This document shows positions 45,132 through 55,784 of a DNA stretch of 64,000 nucleotides, piece by piece. Position 1 is the stretch's first letter; every line of letters begins with the position of its first letter. Source of the DNA: Porites lutea (Eukaryota; Cnidaria; Anthozoa; Scleractinia; Poritidae); the NCBI RefSeq assembly GCF_958299795.1, contig NC_133203.1:29907569-29971568 (forward strand), given 5' to 3'. The translations under genes and the position numbers were made by a program. The notes beneath the pieces were generated by a model. The model saw only the letters and a program-made list of their open reading frames with translations. It searched no databases and was not told the origin of the DNA.

Positions 45132-47106
45132 ATGGCGATCCGCACCTACGAAGCATCCTACAAGAAGTACTTTCCAGATACCTACGAAAAGATCGGTAAA
45201 GATTCTACACATGATGAAGTTCGGCAACTTTACGACGAGTGGGCAGTCAAATATGACGAGGTACGTACAGCTTATTAATCCAGCTGAGTGTCACTGGCTA
45301 AAGTGTCTCCTCGCTACGGTCATAACCAAGAAATACGTTGAGTGTATACCCGGCCGTCAACTGCCGCTTGTAATCTCTGGGCTAAAACATCTTCGTAAAG
45401 CGTTTTAGAAGGTCTTATAAACGGAGGGGATTATGTCCAGCGGGGCAACTTGTCAGATTGCAGATTTTATTATTTTATGTTATTATGATGACTCCAAAGT
45501 CCTCTTTCACACGTATCCGGTATTTTTTTTTTAAACGAGGATTGGTCTTTCAGTTTTTGTGGAGTATGGTTTTGTCTGACTGGGCAGAATCAGGGAGGGG
45601 AGGGAGCAGACCGTATGCTGGCTTCCCTCATTTCTCTCCACAAAGCTTTATTCAGAACACAAACTAATTTGCTCTCCATTGATTTGATCTCTTCAGCAAA
45701 TTGGTGCAGCTGGTGCGGCGTTCCACAAGCCACTCTCTGACTACATGAACAGTTTTGTGAAGGAAAGTTTTCCCAACACACCTAAAGATCAGCTGAAAAT
45801 ACTCGATGCTGGAGCTGGAACTGGGCCAATAGGGATCGAACTTGATAAACTCGGTTACACTTGTGTCCACGCGCTTGATATCTCGGAAGAAATGCTGAAT
45901 GTAGCGAGACAGAAAGGCGTGCCATACAAGAGGTTTATCTGCACAGCTCTGACGGAGAAGAGGGTATGCGAAGTTGAAACAGGAGAATTCGACATTGTGA
46001 TTGCCGCTGGTGCTTTGATAATGGCAAACGTGCGACCAGAAGCTTTAGTGGAGATAGTACGAATGGTGAAGAAAGGTGAGTTGGTTTTTCTGTCTTTGAG
46101 TGAGGGAGAGTTAGATCTAAGGAGACGCGCTTCTCGAAACCTTCGCTTTTGCTGTGATAAAAACGTTCCAATGCTCCACCGCACATTCTGCTACGTCTTT
46201 CTAAGGCATACCTGGCTCCCGAGTGAAGTGGAAAGGGGACATGGGTGACTTTCGCATGTAAAGTATGGTGATGAGTTTGAGCCCCCCCCCCCCCCCCCCC
46301 TCACCCACCCTTGATCATTGAGAAGGACTATATTACAATAGGTACCAAATACCACCATTTACACCCCTAATCGAGACAACAACCATTCCTGCCTCTTTCT
46401 TATGGAAGATCCCCCCGGATATGATGACGCATTCTCAGCAGTGGTCCGTGTACACTGGCGCAGTAGTCCTCTCTTTTCAAAAGCTCCGAAAGCCCTGTTT
46501 TATATCTGTTTACTGCAGATTCTTGTTCAGTAGTCTAAGATGGGTAGAGAATTTTGGTACTTCGAGTCTATGATAAGGCAGCAAAATTTCAGTCTAACGT
46601 GTTTTGTTTAAGCTAAGGGTTTTAGGGTGGGGCACCAAAAAATATCTTGGTTGCCCCCATGGCTTTGTAGTCATAAGACCCATGCAACACGGACAATCTA
46701 CTACCTTGTCCCCAGGCTTTTCCCTTAACAACAAATAAAAAAAAATGGGACAGCTGCCCCTCCATTTTCTTGAACAAAGTACGAAACGGTTTAGACGGGA
46801 AATAAATAGTTTTCAGCTTTACACCGTTTGAGTTTTACTGAGCAAAAATAGTTTTTTTACAGTTACAAACCCCTAGCTATAGATTCACTTAGCTCAACGC
46901 AGGTTTTATTTCTTTTATCGTACATAGGTGGTCTCGTCTGCTTTTCGCTCCGGTACAATGAAGTAGATCACTATGAACCAAAGATGACGGAGCTAGAAAA
47001 AGAAGGAATATGGGAAAAACTTGGCAGCAAGAAAATCCCCTACTTTAATCAGGAGGATATGCCCAGTTATGCCTATGGATTTACGTACAAAGTTTTGAAG
47101 AAATGA
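45132..47106 (+). CDS. METTL27-like SAM-dependent methyltransferase, copy 5
   Basis: Coding exons 45132-45260, 45697-46075 and 46928-47106 give 228 aa with the same phases. It groups with copy 4 by MAIRTYEASY, KDSTHDEVRQLYD, ILDAGAGTGPIG and NVRPEALVEI. It is the most divergent copy in places. The YDKWAADYDK mark reads YDEWAVKYDE, strand 4 is FDIVIAAGALIMANV, and the region before the glycine loop is HKPLSDYMNSF rather than the usual KPLAECLD. The glycine loop and the acidic residue (HALDIS) are intact, so SAM binding should be kept while the substrate side may differ. The first donor (gag|gtacgt) is also distinct. No near AATAAA was seen. It closes the array. Confidence 0.88.
46278..46680. 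repeat. C-run and diverged interspersed repeat in intron 2 of copy 5
   Basis: A long C run (about 46281-46300) is followed by sequence whose later part ('ggcagcaaaatttcag ... aagggttttagggtggggcac') resembles the repeat at 33555-33860. Confidence 0.35.
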
Positions 47107-47528
47107 ACTATAACGTGAAGTAACTGTGGGGTCAATATACGGCTTAATTTCAAGCATTGTAACCTAAGAATAGGCTAGGCTGGCAGTCACTTTCTTTTGA
47201 AAGAAACTTCAGTTCCGTTCAAATGTATAAGAACATAATTTAGAGTTTGAAAGCACTGAGGTTTCCGTCAAAACCAGGCCACCTCTTGCCTCCTAACACG
47301 TCCATTCAAGGCTAGTTTACTCAGTAGAAAACCTTGATGATACGACAACTCCGACGCAATCAAAACGGCACTTTCGGCACTGAAAATTAGTGACTTTGGG
47401 TCTCTCAACCTTTTTTGTTATTATTTTAATTCGTTCTGAGTTAACTGAAGTGGAGAAAATCATAGTTAACTTGGAGATCAAGAGAGAGGACACTATCGGA
47501 GTTTGAATCAATACAATTTAGGTTTCTA

Positions 47529-47628
47529 GGAAACTGCCCACCTACCCCTCCCCTAAGCCATCTTTTTTCCCTAAGTGAGAAGTGTTAATGTTACCTTAGG
47601 GGAGGGGTAGGTGGGCAGTTTCCCAGTA
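47529..47628. mobile_element. Short MITE, copy A of the 'gggcagtttccca' family
   Basis: 'ggaaactgcccacctacccc' on the left and 'ggtaggtgggcagtttccc' on the right are inverted over about 30 bases. The element at 51290-51405 has the same ends and interior order. Confidence 0.65.
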
Positions 47629-48600
47629 CTATAGATAATTTAACGTCGTAGCCAATTGAGGACTGCGAAACCTGTTATTAATAGTTTTTTTTTGGTAAGT
47701 TTCCTTCGCCATGCGTCACTTTGTAGTTCCATACTGTTACTATTTTGTAAGCTTATTATAATTATTAAAAGTTTTTTTTTTAAAAGGAAAGGTCAACTAA
47801 GTTATTCATTGTTTAGTAGACGGACGAAATAAAAAGACGTTTTGTATACAGAAGTGTTGGCTAGTATTTATGGTTCGGAAAAAAGTGCAGGGAAATATTA
47901 ATCTATGCAGTATTTATGACAAATGCAAAAGGCCCACTGCGAAAAATAGCGCCAGAGAAGAAAATGGCTACGCGTTTGAGAGAGCTTAACTATATGTTTG
48001 CACTATATGCACGGGCACGAACCTCACAGGGGCGGATCCAGACAAGGGGGGGGGGGGGGGTGGCGGTCATTCAGACCCTGAGATAAGCCGGTGAGGGGCC
48101 TTGGTCTCAAACAAGTAAGAAGAAGGGAAGTTCCCTGCTTCACTCATGGTGCAGCCAAATCAATTTTGACCTCTTTTCGTTTCCCTTGAAAGCATTTGCT
48201 GCAATTTTCTTTCTTTCATTGTAAGCCGTCGATATCCTGTCGTTTTTTTCCCATAATCTTCACATGAACATGTTAACCGAAAAAAAATAAAATGGAAATA
48301 AAAGGAAACAAATAAAAAACGTTTCATTGACTTAAAAGACCTCTACGATTTTCCAAGACTTTTTAATAAATTTCCTTGGTTTGAAGACTTATTATTTCCC
48401 CCTTCCTTTTTCCCAAGCGAAGCGTGGAAGCCCTGTAGTAATTCTAATCTGGTTCCCTCCATCAGGACTCAAATGGAGTGGGCCATAAATTATTCAATCC
48501 GGGCACGCGATTCTCTTATAGTTCCGAGTTTCAACACTCACTGCATGAAAGACTCCATCGCGTATGGAGGCGCAGTCCTATAAAACGCAGTGACCTACAA
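47629..48600. other. Intergenic, nothing coding seen
   Basis: It contains a G-run near 48045-48061 preceded by 'caggggcggatccaga', which resembles a hAT-like terminal end without a visible partner. The rest is AT-rich and unassigned. Confidence 0.3.
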
Positions 48601-48954
48601 TAGACCGTTTTACCGATACGGCGGCCATATTGAATTTATCAAATTTATGGAGTATTATGGGATGCCCAGGGGGCACTCGCTCAGTTTTTTCGGGCGCTTT
48701 TCGGGCAAAAAGAGAACTTCAATGTATATTTCTAGGGGAAAAAGGTGATCATAATTAAATCCAAACACGGCACAACGATCTATTTTTCCCGTTACAATCT
48801 TTTTCTAGGAAAACGTAAAGAAAAATTGGCCCGAAAAGCGCGCGTAAATACTGTTGCGAGTATATCGGATCGTGCTCATGCCCCCTGGGCATCCCATAAT
48901 ACTCCTTAAATCCAATTAATTCAATATCGCCGCCGTATCGGTAAAAAGGTCTAT
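48601..48954. mobile_element. MITE with long (about 75-base) terminal inverted repeats
   Basis: TAGACCGTTTTACCGATACG starts an arm that also holds 'gccatattgaatt' and 'ggagtattatgggatgccca'. The right arm repeats all three in inverse order and ends 'ggtcta'. The interior is about 200 bases and non-coding. The flanks show no clear duplication beyond a possible TA. Confidence 0.7.
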
Positions 48955-49258
48955 TATAATACCCTGTCAAATGATATTTAACACCGTAACTTAAAGCCAA
49001 AGCTCAAATCTTCAGATATCTTCAATGAAGAATTAAGTTTTAAGATAAAATCCGCATCTACTTTTAGTTTTAATATGTTGTTTGTAAATATCATTAGTTT
49101 TATAGATTCTTATTAACATGAGTTAGCTAAATTCAAACTACCCCACAAGCTCATGTTGCCCTAATACACATGGTTTTTAGATAAAGGCCATCGATAGTTT
49201 ATCCCCTTACGATTAGCTGAAAGCCAGGACAGTTGGCAGTCAAAATGTCAGTACGTGA

Positions 49259-52200
49259 TTACAGCACTTTTCCGCAGAGCATTGTGGAGCAGTGGCTTGA
49301 ACAAAGAGACAAAACCTTGAGTTTTAATGGCAGAGACAAGCATTTGGGTGTAGAACAGTCCTCGTCGGTTTGGTACCCCAGCCGTCCGCGCGATCCTTTA
49401 CCCCACGAGAACACTTCACCCTCATCGCTTACTGCGACTGTAAATGTGTCACCGCAAGACACTAGAGTCAATTGCTTGTTCTCTAAGGCGTGTACAATCT
49501 GGGGTTCACGCGAGGACACCGCGCGGTCATAGCCTAGCTGCCCAAAGGAGTTGGAGCCAAATGTCACGCATTTACCACTGGCAGTCAGCACAGCGGCGTG
49601 GGATGTTCCCATGGTAACGGCTTTGACATGATCGGCCGTCAGCAGCCGGGCAGTTATAGGTGTGAATGTCTGAGATTCCTCGACAGTGTTTTGACTGCTA
49701 TCCAGGGCCAGCTTGTTGCATCTGTTGCTACCGCAAGCCAACAACCTGTAGTTGAGGGCCAGAACAAAGGAGCAATCCACACCACATTTGACAGCTTTGG
49801 CCGTGAAGCCAGGTTCCAGGCCCACGGGTTGAGGTAGAGGGTATGACTGCTGGTTTCCAAGCCCCAAACGGCCGTTGTCTCCTCGTCCCCAGGCAAATAG
49901 CTCGCGGTCAGTTGTTACAACCATCACGTGGGCAGAGCCACAGGATACCTACAGATTTTAACGACAGATCACAATAACGAATCTACACACTATGTTTTCT
50001 AACAAAATAAAGGGGGAGAGTCTCCTTACAGACACACAAAAAAGTAATCGCAGGTTATGTTGCAGGAACACGATTTCCAAGAACAAAACGTTAACTCATT
50101 TTTGTTACCCTTAGTCAGTGCTTAACTTTGCATAGCACACTCCAATCACCCTAGAAATAATGAAGTTTTGGCAGATTTGGATCTTTAAATTTAGTGAGGG
50201 GCCTGCTCGTCCTGTCCCTAAGATAAGTCAGTTTTATGTACATGCAGTTACAGGTTGTAGTATGTCTTAGCCGAAAAGTCATTTCGACCAGCCTGCAAAT
50301 AAATAACTAAATAAATAATAACAAGCTATGATTACTAATTCCTCTGTAATTTTGGATTCCCCCAAAACTTCTCTTGTCCGTCAAGCAAGTAAAGAACAGA
50401 ACTCACTAGCCCAGTAGCAAAATCTATAGCCACGAGCTATTGGACACTGCTTCCTTTGCATGCTGGGCATTCTTGAAAACAATTTTTTCTTGGCCCTGTG
50501 GGCCTCAGTCAGGCTTATACATAACGTGGGGCCCCCAGCCCCCTTCCCTTACATAGATCTGCCACTAAATCGTTGGTCATATACTGTAACTGAAATTAGA
50601 TGTCGCAGATGGTACCTGTTCCACTTCAAATCCAATCAAAGCCTCCACAATCTTTGCTTGTAAAACATCATTATAGTTACCATGCCCCAATGAACCATGT
50701 GTACCACTTCCAAAAGTCATGAGAATGCCACGATCTGCAACAAAGTTTGGGGTTGCATTTAAGTAAATAATCAAATAAATAAACTTCATTTACTGCCTAT
50801 CTCAGAAAACTATGAACAAATGTGTTCATGCAGTCATTACTAAGATCAGGACACATGGGCACTGACACAGTGAATTCAGTTCTAAAGCAATCATACAGTC
50901 TGCAGTTTTTGTGAATGGCCCAATATTCAAAATGTCATGTGGGACAGATCAGCCCTTAGAACCTTAAGCAGAGCTTGACAAAAAAACTCCATCTGGGTGA
51001 TGAGTATAAATTATTTTTTTTCTGGGTAAGTAACATTTTAAACTCACTTCTCCAATGGGCATGGGTCAATTGCAAGTCACCTTGTCATCTATGACTACTA
51101 CGCAATGGATACAGGCAAGAAAAATGTGATAACTGCTTGTTAATATCCAAAGGAAAAGCTTAAATTCAAGTTCATTATGATCCTTGTTTAGACGGGTTAT
51201 TTCTTACATGTATTTCTAGACTGAACAAATACCTTAGCCTTAGGGTCATTTGCCCAGGGTAAAAAAAAGATTGGATCATTACAAGTTTCTGGAAAACTAC
51301 CCACATTCCCCTCCCCTAAGTCAACATTAACACTTACAGATGTACTTCTCACTTTGAGCAAAATGTTGGCTTAAGGGACGGGTGGGTGGGCAGTTTCCCA
51401 GAAACATATTCAATATAATATGTAATAATCCAAAACTCGGAGTTTCAATTTGAAAGAAAGTGCTGGCATCAAAGCTGGAAGAAAATACGGAGACTACAAT
51501 TTGAAAATATATAAAGTGAAGAAAATGAAAATGACCTGTGAGAATAAGGGTGGGTAATAGCCTTTTAAAACAAAAATATGTTATTTCTGTGTGTTTGTGA
51601 AACAAAAAAGGAAAGTCGTTCGGTTAAATTTCCACTGTGCAAGCAGGCCTGAGTTTTTAGTAATTGCTCGTTTACATTTTTTACATATCTTTATTTATCC
51701 GTGGAAATAATTTCATCAATGCCATGAATGGTTAAGTAATGAATCCCAAGGAGTGCAAGATATTAAATATCTTAAATTATGTGTTTGGCTGTTCTACTCT
51801 GTCTACTTTTCAATATTTCTGCCGATTTGCGAATGGAGGTGCGAAGATATCAACGCATGAATATTAACAGGTTTAATGTGGTGCTTAAAAACAATTGGAC
51901 TCGATGGTAGCCTATGCTTGGCAAAAATCTAATAATTTTACAGTTGATTTTACAGTTGATTTTACATTTTAAATCCATATGGTTCCAAGCGTTTCTTTTG
52001 CATTAAGTGACAAACGTGACTCATGGTCAAAATAATTATCAGCTGAATTAGATATTTACCTCAATGGACAGAGATAACCACACACAACAATCAAATTTAA
52101 CGCCTCAACAGGCAAAGAATACATTAATTAATTACATGTGGCACCGAAGTCGCTTAACAAACGCTGGTTTGCTTTGTGCTTTTCGCACATTTTCGCAGAA

Positions 52201-55200
52201 CAGCAAGCTAGAGTTGGCAGTTTACTCAATCCGAACAGAAGAATATAACTTTAGCTTGGCATATCACTTCTGTTGAATGCACAGAGAAAAAACTATCTCC
52301 ATGAAGGAGGATTTAATTGATACCTTTGTGCTTTCAACTATTCGCGAATCATCAAATGGAGCAGCCAAACACATATAAATCTCGAGTCTTCCTCGAGATT
52401 CATTACCAAAACGCTTTGGATCAAGACCTTGATGAATACACCCACAAGCAAATAAAGACATCTAGAAAATATTTATATACAGTAGCAATTTACTAAACGC
52501 TCATCTTGCGCATCTAGAATCTACTTACATTCTGGAAACTTACTTGACATCTCTCAATCTCGTCTACGTGCGTTTCACGTGATGTCATCCCACAAGGGTG
52601 AATATCCCAGATAATACGAAAACAATTGATTGTGTATGCTTCGGTTCTTACATCCAAACAAATCTTGGCATTTTTCCGCTATTGTACAGAATGGTGTGCT
52701 GCCTCACCTAAAGAGCCTTGCCATCAAAAATATTAAATTTGACTGCATTCAAGATGGAAAGCTCTGTAATTATAATACACAATGTACCTGTCAAACAAGC
52801 TGCAAACGTATCTCCACAGGACACCTGGACAATTGTCACCCCAGACTGCCCCTCAAGAAACTTTGGTAGCCAAAGATCCTCCAGCAACTTCTTTCTGTCT
52901 GCAGTAACATCTGACGACACATCCATTGCTTTCTTGTTTGAATCCCAGATGATCGCACGGCCACCGCCTGTCACTCCTGTCTTCATTGTTCTTCCAGATG
53001 CGACCTGCACTACATCAGAGTCATGTTGCGGAAGTTGTAGCTTAGTGGGTGTGGTGATACCGCCACCCCAGTGGTACACTAAATACCTGGGCTCAAGTGG
53101 CTTAGTGGAATATGCATCCATATCAGAAAGGCCATCCAGGGAAAGAGATGCTGACTTTGAAGAACTTGTGCGATAGATTTGCGTACCTGTAGGTCTGTTG
53201 GTACTTGAAGATCTAGCACGAGTAGGAGGAATGGCAGCTTTGAAAGCAAAGTGATACAGTAATCGACATGTTAAGACAGTTTTATTTACTTATGACAGCA
53301 AACAATAGAAGGAATATTTATATACACTGTATAAACTCTGACAGTGACCAAAACCAAAATTCTCATTACTCTTTTTATGCTTACATATAATAATCAAATA
53401 TACAGGGCATGAGAATGCCAGGGTTAATCACTATAATAATATTTTATTGATTTTTAATATTTTCTACAGACTACTATCAACGACACACTTTAGAGAACTG
53501 GTGTACTAACTTAGAACAAACGCCACTGAATCATAGTCAACAGTTACCAACATCGTACCCCCACGACTTATTGAGGGACTAAAGGAAAACTAACTATGAG
53601 AGAATGACTGATAAAATCATCTAAGAATTTTTACAAGATTTTCTGGCCTAACAAAACCTCACTCATCCAAAGGACGACTTATGAAGTTATCTTAATCGTC
53701 CGTACGAGACTGTAGTCGGAAGTCGGCCGGACAATTGCAAATATGGATCCCTGATGTTCTTCTATTGTATTTTTATGAACCAAGAGGAAGTTTGGGTCTT
53801 TTAAAAAAAAGTTACATAAATGGAATGAGGCCAGTATGCCAGCCATCTTGACTGAAAACAGGCTTGGTCAATAAAGGAATTATTAAAGCATATGGCCCAA
53901 ACAAAATCTGTTCTTGCGGGATAAAGTGGGAATCTGGAGCAAGCAAGTTAGGCCCATCTGGCCCATTCAGGTAGTCAATCAGAAAGTAGAATTCACTTTA
54001 TCATGTGCATGCTGAACCAGTCGTCTTATAAAACACATTATTATTCATTCAAAATATTTCCCCAATTCTGATTGGCTACAAGCACACGCATAATTCACCA
54101 TAACCAGTTACTGATGACCATATTTGGAAGAATTTTGTGTTTAACGAGGAAATGATGTCAAAAATGCAGCCTTCTACAGGTTAAGGCACCGTTAACCAAG
54201 AAGACCTGGGGACGAGGTTGAGTTGTTTTGGTTGTGAAAAAAAGGCGGACATTTCACTCGTTTCAAGAGTAAGAACTGCAGCTGGAACTAGGCGAAATAA
54301 TAACTAAAAACATGGCAAAAACAGCAAGAAGACAACTCGGAGGGCGACATCTGCTATTTGGAGAATATTTGCGGAGCTGGACAAACCTAAACGTACACTA
54401 TCGAAGATGAACTTAACATTGATGCAGGTAGGCATGTTTTAGCTATGTTTTTACACTAGGAAATAATTTGAATGAATAATAAAACAATTAATGAAATAGG
54501 CTTTCGCAGGATATGAAGAATTAAGCAGATCTCGGAGAGTGTTATCCACCTCGGCCTTCGACCTTGGTAGATAACACCCTCCTTGATCTGCTTAATTCTT
54601 CATATCCTACTCAGCCTCATACATTAATTGCTAATTATACAATACAATCAAGAATGGTAGCATTACCAGATATCCCTGCAACAGGTCTTGGAGTTCTGTT
54701 ACATGGCACTCGCCCAATGTCAGTGCCCATATTGAACAGTGCATTTACTACCAGAGGCTGTGCCATGATCTGTGGAAGGGTCGGTCTCTTGGCAGGATCA
54801 ACTTGTAACATGCTTAGAACAAGATTCTTCATGTCCTCACTGTATCTTTCTGATATGGGATTGAAGTTTCCTTTCATGATTTTCAGCACGAGAGCAGGCA
54901 GATTAGACGCCTCAAAAGCTCTTTTTAGTGTTGCTAGTTCATAAAGCACACAGCCAAGAGCCCAAATGTCACTTTTTTGATTATACGGCTTACCCTCACA
55001 CAGCTCAGGCGAAATGTAACATGGAGTGCCGATGACAGAGTGAGCCTTACTTTTGCTGCTCAACACTTTTGAAATGCCGAAATCGCCTATCTTCACAACC
55101 TTCCGTGTTTTGTTAAGTAGGATATTCTGTGTTTTAAGATCCCTGTGAAGGATTTTTTGTTTGTGCACATGATAAATTGCTACCAAAATCTGCACAAACA

Positions 55201-55522
55201 GTCGAATAATCTCTTCTTCGTCCAAAAGTTTGCCTTCCCGTTCCTCGATAAGATTATGCAAAGTTCCACCTTGGGCATATTCCATTGCGATCATAAAAGA
55301 AGTTTCTCCGAAGAAACTGTCGAAATAAGCGATTATATTAGGGTGTTTTAACATCTGCAGAACATGAACTTCATTTAAAGCGGCCCTCCTTTCTTCTCCA
55401 GTCATTTGTTCGACCGGAATGTCCTTGATGATGACATGACGACCATCACATTTTCTTCTACAAAGGTAAACGGTTCCATACGCTCCACGGCCTATGCTTT
55501 TGATTTTTTCATAATTTTCCAT
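49259..55522 (-). CDS. NEK8: NEK8, NIMA-related kinase with RCC1-like repeats
   Basis: Four coding exons on the minus strand: 55522-54667, 53237-52788, 50734-50616 and 49948-49259, giving 704 aa (human NEK8 is about 690). The family acts at the proximal cilium in the nephrocystin/inversin compartment and influences ciliary signalling and left-right patterning. The kinase domain lies in exon 1: glycine loop GRGAYG (11-16), catalytic Lys33, HRDLKTQN (126-133), DFG (147-149), then GTPCYISPE. The phrases IPVEQMT and GKPYNQKSDIWALGCVLYE are NEK8-like. A Ser/Thr-rich linker begins exon 2. RCC1 propeller repeats follow from about residue 320, with repeated GxxxxGxLG and VxCGxxxxxxL patterns such as TFGSGTHGSLGHG, FAWGRGDNGRLGLG and TFGSNSFGQLG. 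The start ATG at 55522 matches the human MEKYERI start. All junctions are GT-AG. It is head to head with CCDC13. Confidence 0.93.
51290..51405. mobile_element. Short MITE, copy B of the 'gggcagtttccca' family, in a NEK8 intron
   Basis: 'ggaaaactacccacattcccctcccctaa' and 'gacgggtgggtgggcagtttccca' are inverted with some mismatches and correspond to the element at 47529-47628. It lies between the second and third coding exons of NEK8. Confidence 0.6.
54040..54645. repeat. Interspersed repeat with inner foldback, in NEK8 intron 1
   Basis: 'ttattcattcaaaatatttcccc' through 'aaaatgcagcc' and 'acaggttaaggcaccgtta' match the repeat at 63525-63775 almost base for base. Between 54508 and 54608 a palindrome (aggatatgaagaattaagca and its inverse) surrounds 'gtgttatc/gataacac'. 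Its right end reaches within about 20 bases of the NEK8 exon 1 donor. Confidence 0.6.
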
Positions 55523-55784
55523 GTTTGAAACAGCTGAAACGCCTCCTTGGAAAGAAATCCGTAAAGGAAAAAGGCCAAAACGCGATGAAAAACCAAAGAT
55601 CGTGTCAAGAACTGCAGCAAAATATCTCCGTAGTAAAGTATTGTACGTCACGTCATGTAATCCTATTAGAGTGTGCCTCGTCTTGATGATGATAAGAGTG
55701 AGGACTGGGAACAACAACTGTCGTTGTTGCCAACAAATATGTCGGCCAAACAGTCGAAATTTTTGCTAAAAATCTTTTAAAAAT
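55523..55784. promoter_or_regulatory. Bidirectional promoter between NEK8 and CCDC13
   Basis: Only 262 bases separate the two divergent start codons, so both 5' UTRs and the core promoter must lie here. GTTGCCAACAA at 55726-55736 has one good RFX X-box half (GTTGCC) and a poor second half. RFX control of ciliary genes is well established, but this match is weak. No TATA box was seen. Confidence 0.6.

Noticed and set aside
51284-51410. Alternative NEK8 exon in the second intron
   Set aside because: The sequence is a MITE with a related copy at 47529-47628, and the flanking exons join in phase without it.
54564-54944. 126-codon plus-strand frame
   Set aside because: Antisense to the NEK8 kinase exon and intron repeat; no domain of its own.
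55726-55736. RFX X-box as a firm regulatory site
   Set aside because: Only one half-site matches well; mentioned as a weak possibility, not called as a feature.
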